DNA of 64,000 bases from Bacteroides caecigallinarum (GTDB taxonomy: Bacteria > Bacteroidota > Bacteroidia > Bacteroidales > Bacteroidaceae). A model generated the notes under the pieces. The model had not been told where the DNA came from, made no database searches, and was given only the letters and a program-made list of their open reading frames with translations. Shown here piece after piece: positions 25,116 through 34,115 of the stretch. Each line of letters begins with the position of its first letter. Within the stretch, counting starts at the first letter, position 1. The position numbers and the translations under genes are program-made. The stretch is taken from assembly GCF_016901995.1 (NCBI RefSeq), contig NZ_JACJLE010000010.1:17759-81758 (forward strand), given 5' to 3'.

Positions 25116-26705
25116 ATGGCTGCTGTTAAACGACCACGCATAGCATACTATAAAGAAAATCTGCCAACCCCGCTATGCGTCTTCTTCTCATTCTTTTTCG
25201 CACTGGCTTTTCAGTTCAATGGCGGCGTGTTCCTACCCACCGCATTACAGATGTCAAGCGAACTTGGATATATCAAAGAAGATGTATCCATGGCAGGTTA
25301 TGCCTCATTCATAGGAATGACCATAATCTTCCCTATTCTTTTCCGACTGAAATTCAGGTTCACCACCCGCAGCATACTTCTAACCGTATGCCCTGTATTG
25401 ATAGCGTGCAACCTTATCACCATGCATACAAGCAACATTGCTCTGATGATTGTGGTATGTTTCATTTCGGGTTTCTTCCGTATGTGGGGAACATTCGAAT
25501 GTTTCTCTAACATGCGACTCACCATTACCCCTGCTGGAGATTTCTCGACTTTCTATCCGGTGATATACATAATAGTGCTCGAAAGCATACAGCTGTCCGG
25601 ACTTGTGGCTACTCATATCACCGACTGGGCCAACTGGCGCTACATGCACTGGTTCGTGATAGCCATGGTCAGTGTGGTATGGCTGTGTGTATTCCTTTTC
25701 ACAAGACATTTCCGTCCGGGCAAGGTTGTACCTCTGTATAACATCGACTGGATCGGGGCAGCCCTGTGGGTTGTATTTCTGTTCTCTGTAGTATTCATCT
25801 GCATATATGGCGAGTACTACGACTGGTTCGACAGTCCTGAAATTCGTGCCTGTGCCGTAATTGCAGTGATATGCGTATTGCTAAACTTCAACCGTATGCA
25901 GACTCTGAAACGACCATACGTGGAACCTGATGTATTTACATACCCCAAGTTTCCTATCATACTGTTGCTCTTCCTCGTACTGTGTATATACCTCACAACA
26001 TCTACAGTATTGCAGACTCTCTTCATGAGTTCAATTCTGAAATACGATACTCTTAACTCCATATCTCTGAACTGGTATGCTTTTGCCGGTATTCTGTGCG
26101 GTTCAGGTATAGTGTTTTACCGTCGTGTGATACAGCACAAAGGATTCAAGATGCTTATTTTCATAGGCTTCTGTCTGCTTACGGCATACCAGTACTACAT
26201 GTATTTCCTCATTCATCCCAACCTGAACATTGAAAGTCTCTACTTTCCTAATTTCATACGCGGTATAGGTTATGGTATGCTGTATATATCGCTCACTATA
26301 TATATAGCGGTAAGTGTTCCGTTCAAACACTTCTTCCAGGCATTGTGTGTACTGAGTTTCATACGAACAAGTATTGCTACACCGCTGGGAACCGCCCTTC
26401 TAAACAGAGCAATGAGATATCTTGAACAGGACAATATAGCCACAATAAGCCGAAATATGGATCAGGTACGTGCATGGACTGAAGGGATTCCAATGAATAC
26501 CCTCTATAACCTGATAAAAACCCAAACCACACTGACCAGTCTGAAAGAACTGTTCGGATGGGTGTGCATACAGGGAACCATATTCCTGATTATAATAATG
26601 AGTTACAGACTCTGGAGCGACCGTGAAGAAACATTCCGCCATCCTGTACATAAGGCCATGAATTTCCACAGGAAGGTTAAGACAAGAATGCGGAAAAGGA
26701 TATAA
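25116..26705 (+). CDS. MFS transporter, EmrB-like 14-helix drug efflux pump
   Basis: A 529-residue inner-membrane protein with about 14 hydrophobic segments, the size and layout of DHA2-type efflux pumps. It follows the HlyD gene by 14 bases and completes a tripartite Emr-like system. The usual motif A glycine-arginine loop is weak here (L-K-F-R-F-T-T-R-S), and the N-terminal P-L-C-V-F-F-S-F-F-F-A region is unlike E. coli EmrB, so this is a Bacteroidetes-specific branch. The long loop around residues 430-470 may be periplasmic. The substrate is unknown. Its stop is followed by 92 bases, with a new promoter box before the next MATE gene. Confidence 0.88.
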   Translation: MAAVKRPRIAYYKENLPTPLCVFFSFFFALAFQFNGGVFLPTALQMSSELGYIKEDVSMAGYASFIGMTIIFPILFRLKFRFTTRSILLTVCPVLIACNLITMHTSNIALMIVVCFISGFFRMWGTFECFSNMRLTITPAGDFSTFYPVIYIIVLESIQLSGLVATHITDWANWRYMHWFVIAMVSVVWLCVFLFTRHFRPGKVVPLYNIDWIGAALWVVFLFSVVFICIYGEYYDWFDSPEIRACAVIAVICVLLNFNRMQTLKRPYVEPDVFTYPKFPIILLLFLVLCIYLTTSTVLQTLFMSSILKYDTLNSISLNWYAFAGILCGSGIVFYRRVIQHKGFKMLIFIGFCLLTAYQYYMYFLIHPNLNIESLYFPNFIRGIGYGMLYISLTIYIAVSVPFKHFFQALCVLSFIRTSIATPLGTALLNRAMRYLEQDNIATISRNMDQVRAWTEGIPMNTLYNLIKTQTTLTSLKELFGWVCIQGTIFLIIIMSYRLWSDREETFRHPVHKAMNFHRKVKTRMRKRI

Positions 26706-26760
26706 AGACCATTAACTTATAAATTCTGTAACAAAAGACATTACGTATCCAATTTTACAC

Positions 26761-26768
26761 TAACTTTG
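26761..26768 (+). promoter_or_regulatory. -7 promoter box of the second MATE gene
   Basis: TAACTTTG matches TAnnTTTG exactly, 29 bases before the ATG at 26798. The upstream -33 box is not clear. It suggests that this MATE gene is not simply the fourth gene of the pump operon. Confidence 0.5.
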
Positions 26769-26797
26769 CCGAGTTTTTTGATTGAGGTAAATAAAAA

Positions 26798-28183
26798 ATG
26801 GATAACAGTATCAGCAATAAACGTACCGGAAGCAACGAAATAGATATGCTTAACGGTCCGTTGTTCAAGAAAATACTGCTGTTTGCCCTGCCATTGGCAG
26901 CCAGCAGTTTGTTACAGGAACTTTTCAATTCAGTTGACGTTGCGGTAGTAGGACACTTCGTTGGAAGCGACGCACTTGCCGCAGTAGGAAGTAATGCACC
27001 GGTCATAGGATTGCTTATAAACTTGTTTATGGGTGTTTCTATGGGTGCTTGTGCTATAATCTCAAACCACATAGGCCAGAATGACGAGAACAGCATACGT
27101 AAGGCTATAAGTACAGTAGAATGTGTGGCTGTCATCAGCGGTTTTTTCTTGTTGCTGCTAGGACAAGTAGCAGCAAGGCCCATACTGACATGGATGGGGA
27201 CTCCACCGGAAGTGTTAGATCAAGCTGTAAACTACCTGCGTATATACTTTTTAGGTATGCCTTTTATAATGGCATATAACTTTGGAGCCGCCATACTGCG
27301 TAGTATGGGAGACACCCGCCGTCCTCTGTATATTCTAATTGCAGCCGGCATAGTAAATACCATATTAAACCTATTGTTTGTAATATACTTCCAAATGGGA
27401 GTAGCAGGTGTAGCAGTTGCTACAGGAATAGCCAATGCTGTAAGCGCAACCTTGATTATAAGACTGTTACGTAAAGAAAAAGAGCCATACAGACTACATT
27501 TCGATAAAATGAAAATCCATAATGTAGAATTAAGCCGTATGCTAAGAATAGGAATACCGGCAGGAATACAAGGTATGATATTTTCCATATCAAATGTAGT
27601 GGTACAATCATCCATAAACAGTTATGGAGCTGATGCCATAGCCGGTTCTTCCGCAGCACTCAATTTTGAATATTACTGCTATTTCATAATCCAGGGCTTT
27701 AACGGAGCTGCCATCAGTTTTATAGCCCAGAACTACGGAGCCGGAAAAATAGACAGGGTACGCAGAATTTTCTGGATTTGCATGTGCTCCAGCCTGGCCT
27801 TTTCCGCTGCATTCAATTGGCTTTTTGCATGGCAGGATGAGTTTTTCCTAAGTTTCTTTTCCAATATGCCTATGGTACACCATTACGGTGGCATTCGCAT
27901 GCATATTGTTCTTGCAACACAGTTTATTGCAAGCAGTTACGAAATAGCCGGTTCTTCATTGCGTGGTATGGGAAAATCCATGACTCCTGCCGTACTGACT
28001 GTTTTCGGTACATGTCTGTTACGTATTGTCTGGGTATATGGAACATCCCCAATATGGAGAGGATATGATGTTTTAATGATGGTATATCCGGCATCATGGA
28101 TACTTACCGGAATATTAGTATGCACTGCATATTATATAACTTTCCGCACTGAAAAGTTTATTACAGACAAATCAAAGAAATAA
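26798..28183 (+). CDS. MATE-family efflux transporter
   Basis: A 461-residue, 12-helix antiporter. Motifs include NGPLFKKILLFALPLAASS and a V-D-V-A-V-V-G-H-F-V-G helix-1 to 2 region, and in the second half G-F-N-G-A-A-I-S-F-I-A-Q-N-Y-G-A-G. It differs clearly from the MATE protein at 19582 and is not a recent duplicate. It has its own -7 box and its own bidirectional terminator. Function is inferred to be export of organic cations or metabolites; direct evidence is lacking. Confidence 0.92.
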   Translation: MDNSISNKRTGSNEIDMLNGPLFKKILLFALPLAASSLLQELFNSVDVAVVGHFVGSDALAAVGSNAPVIGLLINLFMGVSMGACAIISNHIGQNDENSIRKAISTVECVAVISGFFLLLLGQVAARPILTWMGTPPEVLDQAVNYLRIYFLGMPFIMAYNFGAAILRSMGDTRRPLYILIAAGIVNTILNLLFVIYFQMGVAGVAVATGIANAVSATLIIRLLRKEKEPYRLHFDKMKIHNVELSRMLRIGIPAGIQGMIFSISNVVVQSSINSYGADAIAGSSAALNFEYYCYFIIQGFNGAAISFIAQNYGAGKIDRVRRIFWICMCSSLAFSAAFNWLFAWQDEFFLSFFSNMPMVHHYGGIRMHIVLATQFIASSYEIAGSSLRGMGKSMTPAVLTVFGTCLLRIVWVYGTSPIWRGYDVLMMVYPASWILTGILVCTAYYITFRTEKFITDKSKK

Positions 28184-28233
28184 AATTTAAGGACACTATA
28201 TCACGTATCTGACAAGCAAATCAAGTATTACCA

Positions 28234-28273
28234 AAAACGCCCTGCTATTCCGATTGAAATGGCAAGGCGTTTT
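28234..28273. terminator. Bidirectional terminator between the MATE and DUF1961 genes
   Basis: AAAACGCCCTGC at 28234-28245 pairs with GCAAGGCGTTTT at 28262-28273 with one mismatch. A- and T-tracts flank it on both sides, serving two convergent transcripts. Confidence 0.75.
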
Positions 28274-28303
28274 GAGATACAAGTAAAAAAATCTTTTCTC
28301 TCT

Positions 28304-29092
28304 TTATTTTATACTGTACACTTTGAAATTGGCATATCTCGAATTACGGGTAAACATCTGTCTGAGCCCTATTCTACCTTTCGTTATAGCCGGAGCTGAG
28401 GAACCGTCAAAATAGAAAGTCTCATTCTTTCCGTCACCAGTGACATTCATATACAGCTGATCGCCATATTTTATCACCTTGATATGATAAGTCACTCCTT
28501 TCTTGAACAAACCTGTATTGTAATATTCCGGTTTCAGATCCGTACCGTTAAGATTATTTCCAGGCATATATCTGCGTCCTCTAATATACTCGTCTTTGTT
28601 CTCCGATGGAACACCGGTCACGGCATAACTGATGTGATAGGTATTCATATTCCTGAAATATGTGCTCATGGCCGGAACTTTTCTCAAATTGTTCCATTTC
28701 GAAATATCCTCGGCATACTCACCTTCACCGGAACCTGTTGCCTGAATATAAAGGATATTAACAAAATAATACTTTGATGAATCCAGTCTGGTAAAATCGT
28801 ATTCTATCATAATATTACCTTCAAACTCTTTCTTTGTCCACAAAACAGTGTGATGCGCATCATTATAAGCCTCATCACCGGCATAGACTTCAAGTCCACC
28901 GTTGCGGTGTACCGCTTTGGCTATATCACCGTCCTTAAACCATTGCTTCTGCCAATCCTTTTTGAAAGAGTCTTCAAATACAAACTTCATATCTTTAGAA
29001 GCCAGTTTCTGAAATTCATCATAATATTTTTCAGACTGGGCAAAAGTTCCTATCTGAAGAAGTAATCCTATCAATAAAAAAAATACTCTCAT
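28304..29092 (-). CDS. Exported DUF1961-like protein (concanavalin-like fold)
   Basis: A 262-residue exported protein with a signal peptide ending near T-F-A-Q (residue 19). The rest matches my memory of DUF1961, a predicted concanavalin-A-like lectin/glucanase fold: F-E-D-S-F-K-K-D-W, Y-D-F-T-R-L, Y-H-I-S-Y-A-V-T and Y-I-R-G-R-R-Y-M-P-G. Some members of this group occur in polysaccharide loci and may be lyases or glycan-binding proteins; activity here is not shown. It lies 22 bases downstream of the sulfatase gene on the same strand, so the two likely act on one sulfated glycan. Confidence 0.75.
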   Translation of the reverse strand: MRVFFLLIGLLLQIGTFAQSEKYYDEFQKLASKDMKFVFEDSFKKDWQKQWFKDGDIAKAVHRNGGLEVYAGDEAYNDAHHTVLWTKKEFEGNIMIEYDFTRLDSSKYYFVNILYIQATGSGEGEYAEDISKWNNLRKVPAMSTYFRNMNTYHISYAVTGVPSENKDEYIRGRRYMPGNNLNGTDLKPEYYNTGLFKKGVTYHIKVIKYGDQLYMNVTGDGKNETFYFDGSSAPAITKGRIGLRQMFTRNSRYANFKVYSIK

Positions 29093-29114
29093 ATAAATTA
29101 CACTTAGTTGTTAA

Positions 29115-30467
29115 TTAAAATCCAGGAATAATATTCAAGCCGGCACGTATCTGCTTCGTTTTATGCAGCTTCATCCATTCATCAAGCAAAGCCCTGTGCC
29201 GCTTAAGCTCTGTTTCATATCTTTTCTCTATAGCAAGATTTCTCATTTCACCACGGTCTGTATTCATATCAAACAACTGTTCGCGATAATGTCCTTTATC
29301 ATAAATCACATATTTGAAATTTTTTGTTCTCAAAGCCCAACCACGGGTGTTCCCACCTTTATCAAACATAGTTTCGGTAACTACGAAATCCTGATGTCCG
29401 GCATTTATATCACAATTTTCAACCAATTTCCTATAAGAACGTCCTGGCAATCCTTCAGGCATTTTCACTTCAGCCCAGTCGCATACTGACGCAAAGAAAT
29501 CCACACCGTTGTTTACCAATTGAGGCAATTCCTTTCCGGCATTCTTTTTTCCAGGAAGAACTACTATCATAGGAACATTGATCACCTCTTCATAAAGAGC
29601 CGACTTCTGATTCCACTGATGTGCTCCCATTCCGTCGCCATGATCGCTGGTAAAAATGATAACCGTATTTTGCCATAATCCGTTACGGTCTATGGCATCA
29701 ACCAGCTTGCCTATCTCCGCATCCACATGCTCCACAAGTCTGAAATACGCATTTCTGTATCTGCGCCAATCATCAGGAGTATAGTTTGAAGTGGGATAAG
29801 CACTATAATTCAAGCTCTTCTCATACCTTATCACATCGGCATCATACGGGTTAGGTTCATAATTCAACGGCAAACCCGGACACTCGGCAATGTCAGCCTG
29901 AGGAGTATCCGCATAAGGAAGATTTTGCTGACGTGCAAATTCGCATATATTATGAGGATTATCAAACGAAGCTACAAGGAAAAAAGGTGATTTATGCTTT
30001 GAGTCAAGATAATTTATGCACGATTCTGCCAGACCGAAATCATTATGGTCGTGTATGTTTCTGAACCCAAATTCCATATCAGGAATAGAAGCCGTATGTA
30101 CATGCCATTTTCCGGCATAAACACAATCATATCCGGCATTGCTCATAAGTACACCAAGACTTCGGCTCTTCAGATTTTCCGGCATAGGATTACCATTACT
30201 AGGCATACCTATCTCATGGGCAAAATGTCCTGTAAACATAGATGCCCTTGAAGGTCCGCTTAGAGGTGTAGAACAATAAGCATTGCGAAACATTACTCCT
30301 GCCTCTGCCAAACGGTCCATGTTGGGGGTATGCAAGTCTTTGTTTCCCATACAACTCATGGCTGTTGCCGTCTGCTGGTCGGTCATAATATAAATAATAT
30401 TAGGCTTTTCTGCCGACTGAACAAAAGCAGGAAGAACCATCCCTCCTACTATCAAGAATTTTTTCAT
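29115..30467 (-). CDS. Type I sulfatase, serine-type formylglycine site
   Basis: A 450-residue exported sulfatase with a signal peptide ending at about Q-S-A (residue 19). The maturation site is L-S-G-P-S-R-A-S-M-F-T-G with Ser70 where cysteine enzymes have Cys, so it needs an anaerobic sulfatase-maturating radical SAM enzyme to make formylglycine. Metal-binding positions are visible in YIMTDQQ and F-T-S-D-H-G-D-G-M-G-A-H. Length is typical. Substrate is unknown, but context with a DUF1961-like protein suggests a sulfated polysaccharide. No SusCD or glycoside hydrolase is adjacent. Confidence 0.93.
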   Translation of the reverse strand: MKKFLIVGGMVLPAFVQSAEKPNIIYIMTDQQTATAMSCMGNKDLHTPNMDRLAEAGVMFRNAYCSTPLSGPSRASMFTGHFAHEIGMPSNGNPMPENLKSRSLGVLMSNAGYDCVYAGKWHVHTASIPDMEFGFRNIHDHNDFGLAESCINYLDSKHKSPFFLVASFDNPHNICEFARQQNLPYADTPQADIAECPGLPLNYEPNPYDADVIRYEKSLNYSAYPTSNYTPDDWRRYRNAYFRLVEHVDAEIGKLVDAIDRNGLWQNTVIIFTSDHGDGMGAHQWNQKSALYEEVINVPMIVVLPGKKNAGKELPQLVNNGVDFFASVCDWAEVKMPEGLPGRSYRKLVENCDINAGHQDFVVTETMFDKGGNTRGWALRTKNFKYVIYDKGHYREQLFDMNTDRGEMRNLAIEKRYETELKRHRALLDEWMKLHKTKQIRAGLNIIPGF

Positions 30468-30582
30468 AATAGATTTAATTAAGTTATTAAGTTATACAAG
30501 ACAAAATTATAGAATAATACAGTAAATGGCTTATACTATAGGATGAAAACTTTCAATATTATACGTTTTTACAATAAGGGCC

Positions 30583-31452
30583 TCAAAAAGGACGTTCACC
30601 CTGAATAGCTTTTACAAGTTCCAATACTTTATTGACTTCCGTTTCGCTACCCGATATTACCAATGACACCCCGCCTTCTCTTCCTGATATTCCTCCTACA
30701 CCGTATGGGAATACCTTCACATCGGCAAACTGGAGTATTGCTTCTATCTCGGTAAACACCGTACCTGTCCTGAACATATAAAGCCTTGGAACGGAATTCA
30801 GTCTTTCGTTACCGGCATTCAATGTATTCTCAAGTACCTCTAGATTTGCCGTGGTCTCTTTCTCCAGACCTATCGGGATTATAAGTTCCGCCTTACCTTC
30901 GCCTACGTAAGGAAGAAGTTTATATGTAGTACCACCATTGGGAGCACCTATACAAACAGCTGCCTGCTTCATGGAATAGTTCAGAAGGTTGCCTCCTTTC
31001 ATCACTATATCACCGGGTTCAAGCATTTTCAAAGCCTCATCATATGTTACATCCAATAATTTTCCATCCTTTATAACCACTTCCTGCATCTGCCTCTTAT
31101 CTGCATTCACCGGAGACTGACCTTCGGGAGCAAAATGACCTATAACGAAACTACCATGTTCAATACTCTTATTCAACAATTCCTCGGCTATATAAGTATT
31201 TGTAGTTCCTTTAGTGACAATAATCATCCCTTTTTCAAGTTTTTCTTTCACCGAATATATTGCCATTATTCCTTTGGCTATAAGACGCTTGCTTTCACTC
31301 ACTGTCAGATTAACTCCGGCAAATACATCATCCGTAGAAGCCATTACTTCCGGAGTTGTTTTTACTACTTCTTTTTCTACTTTTTGTGTACAAGATGTCA
31401 TAAATGTTCCTGATAAAAATAAACCAAATAGTATTAAACTTACTCTATTCAT
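30583..31452 (-). CDS. Lipoprotein of unknown family
   Basis: A 289-residue protein with a lipoprotein signal (M-T-S-C, Cys21). I do not recognise a named domain. The mature part has an alpha/beta look: L-T-V-S-E-S-K-R-L-I-A-K-G, then G-M-I-I-V-T-K-G-T-T-N-T-Y-I-A-E-E-L-L, K-G-G-N-L-L-N-Y, E-L-I-I-P-I-G-L-E-K and F-P-Y-G-V-G-G-I-S-G-R-E-G-G-V-S-L-V-I-S-G. The core looks cytoplasmic-type, so the lipoprotein signal on it is odd. It is 115 bases upstream of the sulfatase gene on the same strand and may belong to that operon. Confidence 0.8.
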   Translation of the reverse strand: MNRVSLILFGLFLSGTFMTSCTQKVEKEVVKTTPEVMASTDDVFAGVNLTVSESKRLIAKGIMAIYSVKEKLEKGMIIVTKGTTNTYIAEELLNKSIEHGSFVIGHFAPEGQSPVNADKRQMQEVVIKDGKLLDVTYDEALKMLEPGDIVMKGGNLLNYSMKQAAVCIGAPNGGTTYKLLPYVGEGKAELIIPIGLEKETTANLEVLENTLNAGNERLNSVPRLYMFRTGTVFTEIEAILQFADVKVFPYGVGGISGREGGVSLVISGSETEVNKVLELVKAIQGERPF

Positions 31453-31502
31453 GATAGATATATTTCAAAACGGAATGCAAGTTACAAACAAACAAACACA
31501 TT

Positions 31503-31540
31503 AAAAAAGGTTGCCTAAGAAAAAAATCTTAAACAACCTT
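31503..31540 (-). terminator. Terminator of the threonine operon
   Basis: AAGGTTG-x2-TAAGA at 31507-31520 pairs with TCTTA-x2-CAACCTT at 31527-31540. The A-run at 31503-31508 gives a U-tail on the minus-strand transcript, about 25 bases after the thrC stop. Confidence 0.82.
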
Positions 31541-31564
31541 ACAAAATTATTTACAATTCAATTA

Positions 31565-32866
31565 TTACTGCTTCATCAAATACTCCTTGAAAGAAGCAAA
31601 ATCCTTGCTCATAGGCACACTGAGTTTCTTTCCGCGCATGAACTCCTGAAGCTTCTCAGGAATCTTTACATCAGCACCTATAATGTTCTGAACAGTCTGA
31701 AGGAACTTGGCAGGATGAGCAGTTTCAAGGAATACACCTGTTTCACCCGGCTGCAATTCCTCTGCCAATGCACGATATCCACATGCTCCGTGAGGGTCGA
31801 GCAGATAACCGGTTTCTTCATATACCTTCTGAACAGTCTCGCTAATTTGTTCATCGGTATAAGTTTCACCAGATATTTCCGCTGCAATTGCATCGTGACT
31901 TCCTCCGTACAAATCAATTATACGGGCAAAGTTACTTGGATCGCCAACATCCATAGCATTTGCAATAGTAGCTATAGATGGACGTGGATTATACTCACCG
32001 GTCTTCAGATATTGATAGAAGATGTCATTACGGTTGTTAGCTGCTATGAAGCGTTTGATAGGCAATCCCATCTTCTTTCCGAACAGTCCGGCTGTAATGT
32101 TACCGAAGTTACCGCTTGGTACACAAACAACCAGATTGTCAGCCAATCCCTGTTTCTTCATCTGTGCGTATGCATAGAAATAATAGAATGACTGTGGAAG
32201 GAAACGTGCCACATTGATGGAGTTGGCAGAAGTGAGCTGCATGTGAGCATTCAGTTCCTTATCCATGAATGCGTTCTTCACCAAAGCCTGACAGTCATCG
32301 AATGTGCCGTCCACCTCTATTGCCGTAATGTTCTTTCCGAGAGTAGTAAACTGTTTTTCCTGAATTTCACTCACTTTACCTTTAGGATAAAGTACATAAA
32401 CATGAATACCTTCTACTCCAAGGAAACCGTTTGCAACAGCACTACCTGTATCACCAGATGTAGCAACAAGCACGTTCACCTCCTTCTTGCCTTCCTTACG
32501 GATGAAATATCCCAAAAGTCGTGCCATGAAACGTCCGCCAACATCCTTGAATGCCAAAGTAGGACCATGGAAAAGCTCCAGTGAATAAATATTGTCTTTA
32601 ACCTTTACGGCAGGAACATCAAAGTTCAGTGTATCATAAACAATGTGTTTCAAAGTTTCTGCAGGAACATCCTCACCGAAGAAAGCGTCAGCCACACGGT
32701 AGGCTATTTCCTGAAATGAAAGGTTTTCTATCTCGTCAAAGAATGATTTTGGCAAAGGCTTTATCTCGTAAGGCATATACAGACCTTTGTCCGATGCCAG
32801 ACCTTTTACCACAGCTTCTTCAAGCGATGCGTCCGAAGCCTGTTTGTTTGTACTGTAATATTTCAT
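31565..32866 (-). CDS. thrC: Threonine synthase
   Basis: A 433-residue PLP enzyme that converts O-phosphohomoserine to threonine, the last step of the pathway. The pyridoxal lysine is Lys107 in LAFKDVGGRF, and the phosphate-binding loop A-T-S-G-D-T-G-S-A-V-A and S-A-N-S-I-N-V-A-R-F are present. I start it at the ATG giving MKYYSTNKQASDASLEEAV, the usual N-terminus, rather than an ATG 27 bases upstream that would overlap the previous gene. It is the third gene of the thr operon, 16 bases after apgM. Confidence 0.96.
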   Translation of the reverse strand: MKYYSTNKQASDASLEEAVVKGLASDKGLYMPYEIKPLPKSFFDEIENLSFQEIAYRVADAFFGEDVPAETLKHIVYDTLNFDVPAVKVKDNIYSLELFHGPTLAFKDVGGRFMARLLGYFIRKEGKKEVNVLVATSGDTGSAVANGFLGVEGIHVYVLYPKGKVSEIQEKQFTTLGKNITAIEVDGTFDDCQALVKNAFMDKELNAHMQLTSANSINVARFLPQSFYYFYAYAQMKKQGLADNLVVCVPSGNFGNITAGLFGKKMGLPIKRFIAANNRNDIFYQYLKTGEYNPRPSIATIANAMDVGDPSNFARIIDLYGGSHDAIAAEISGETYTDEQISETVQKVYEETGYLLDPHGACGYRALAEELQPGETGVFLETAHPAKFLQTVQNIIGADVKIPEKLQEFMRGKKLSVPMSKDFASFKEYLMKQ

Positions 32867-32882
32867 AACACTAACTTGTTTT

Positions 32883-34100
32883 TCATTTATCATTATTCAT
32901 AAATTCATTCATAAACTCGTCCCTTTCCATTGTGCCATACACACCTGATTTGCAGGAAACCTCATCGTATGTCTGCACACTGTCTGGTTCAATGCCAGGA
33001 TAATAAATCAGGAAAGGAACAGGCTCATTTGTATGAGTACGATGTTCGCATGGTGTAGGATGGTCAGGAAGTACGGCAATAGCGACAGGCTCATCCCAGT
33101 CTTTTACAGCCTCATATATCGGACCTACCGCACGTTTATCCAGGTTTTCTATGGTCTGAAGTTTTAAATTCACATCACCTTCATGTCCGGCTTCGTCGCT
33201 TGCCTCAATATGCAGATAAACGAAGTCATCCGTTTTCAGGGCTTCGATTGCAGCTGCTGCCTTTCCTTCATAATTTGTATTATAAAGTCCTGTAGCACCT
33301 TCCACGTCTATACATCTCAATCCGGCATAACGTCCGATACCACGGATAAGATCTACAGCAGTTATCACAGAGCCCTTCTTTATCTGAGGATATTTCTGCG
33401 ACAATGGTTCCATCTTAGGTCTGTAGCCAGGACTCCATGGCCATATACTGTTGGCAGGATCCTTGCCTTCAGCCACTCGTTTCAGATTTACCGGATGCGA
33501 TGCCAGCAGTTCCTGAGATTTAAGAATAAGTGCATTCAGCAAATCGGCAGTTTCCTGAGCTTCCGGACATTCAGCCTTAATCATATTAGGGCGGAACGGC
33601 TGCAGAGGAATGTCATGAGGCGGAACGCAATGAAGATGCTTGTTACCGCCTTTTATTACCAACAGATGACGGTACTGAACCCCTGTATAGAAATGTATCC
33701 TGTCAGTTCCAAGTCGTTCTTCAAGGAATTTAATAAGTTCGTCAGCCTCTTCCGTCGTGATATGTCCTGCCGAATGATTTTTAAGAGTTTCTCCTTCAAC
33801 ACATATAATATTGCAACGCATAGCCATATCTCCCGGCTCAAGGTCAACACCGATGCTTGCAGCTTCAAGCACTCCGCGTCCCTCATACACCGTAGGCAAG
33901 TCATATCCCATTACCGACATGTTTGCAACCTCGCTGCCTGGATGAAAACCGTCGGCTACTGTCTTCAGCATACCTGTACGTCCCATAGCTGCAAGCTTAT
34001 CTATATATGGAGTCTTTGCGTATTGCAATAAAGTCTTATCCCCAAGGGCAGGTACTGGCCAGTCCGCCATACCGTCGCCCAGAATTATAATGTGTTTCAT
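32883..34100 (-). CDS. apgM: ApgM-family phosphoglycerate mutase-like protein, probable homoserine kinase
   Basis: A 405-residue alkaline-phosphatase-superfamily protein of the archaeal-type cofactor-independent phosphoglycerate mutase family. Visible motifs are IILGDGMADWPVPALGDKT at the N-terminus, D-G-F-H-P-G-S-E-V-A-N-M-S-V-M-G-Y-D around residues 46-63, and the metal-binding V-L-P-D-H-P-T-P-C near 355. Genes of this family sit between thrA and thrC in many Bacteroides and have been implicated, from memory, as the missing homoserine kinase. No GHMP-type thrB is in the operon, and its position 15 bases after thrA and 16 before thrC fits that role. Mutase activity cannot be excluded. Confidence 0.88.
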   Translation of the reverse strand: MKHIIILGDGMADWPVPALGDKTLLQYAKTPYIDKLAAMGRTGMLKTVADGFHPGSEVANMSVMGYDLPTVYEGRGVLEAASIGVDLEPGDMAMRCNIICVEGETLKNHSAGHITTEEADELIKFLEERLGTDRIHFYTGVQYRHLLVIKGGNKHLHCVPPHDIPLQPFRPNMIKAECPEAQETADLLNALILKSQELLASHPVNLKRVAEGKDPANSIWPWSPGYRPKMEPLSQKYPQIKKGSVITAVDLIRGIGRYAGLRCIDVEGATGLYNTNYEGKAAAAIEALKTDDFVYLHIEASDEAGHEGDVNLKLQTIENLDKRAVGPIYEAVKDWDEPVAIAVLPDHPTPCEHRTHTNEPVPFLIYYPGIEPDSVQTYDEVSCKSGVYGTMERDEFMNEFMNNDK

Positions 34101-34115
34101 ATCTGTTAGTTGTAT

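Noticed and set aside
32867..32893. thrC start at 32893, overlapping apgM
   Set aside because: Threonine synthases begin at the MKYYSTN position; the extra nine residues have no homology and the later start gives a normal 16-base gap.
33183..34031. A 282-codon plus-strand frame opposite apgM
   Set aside because: The composition is unlike any protein family and apgM is well supported on the other strand.
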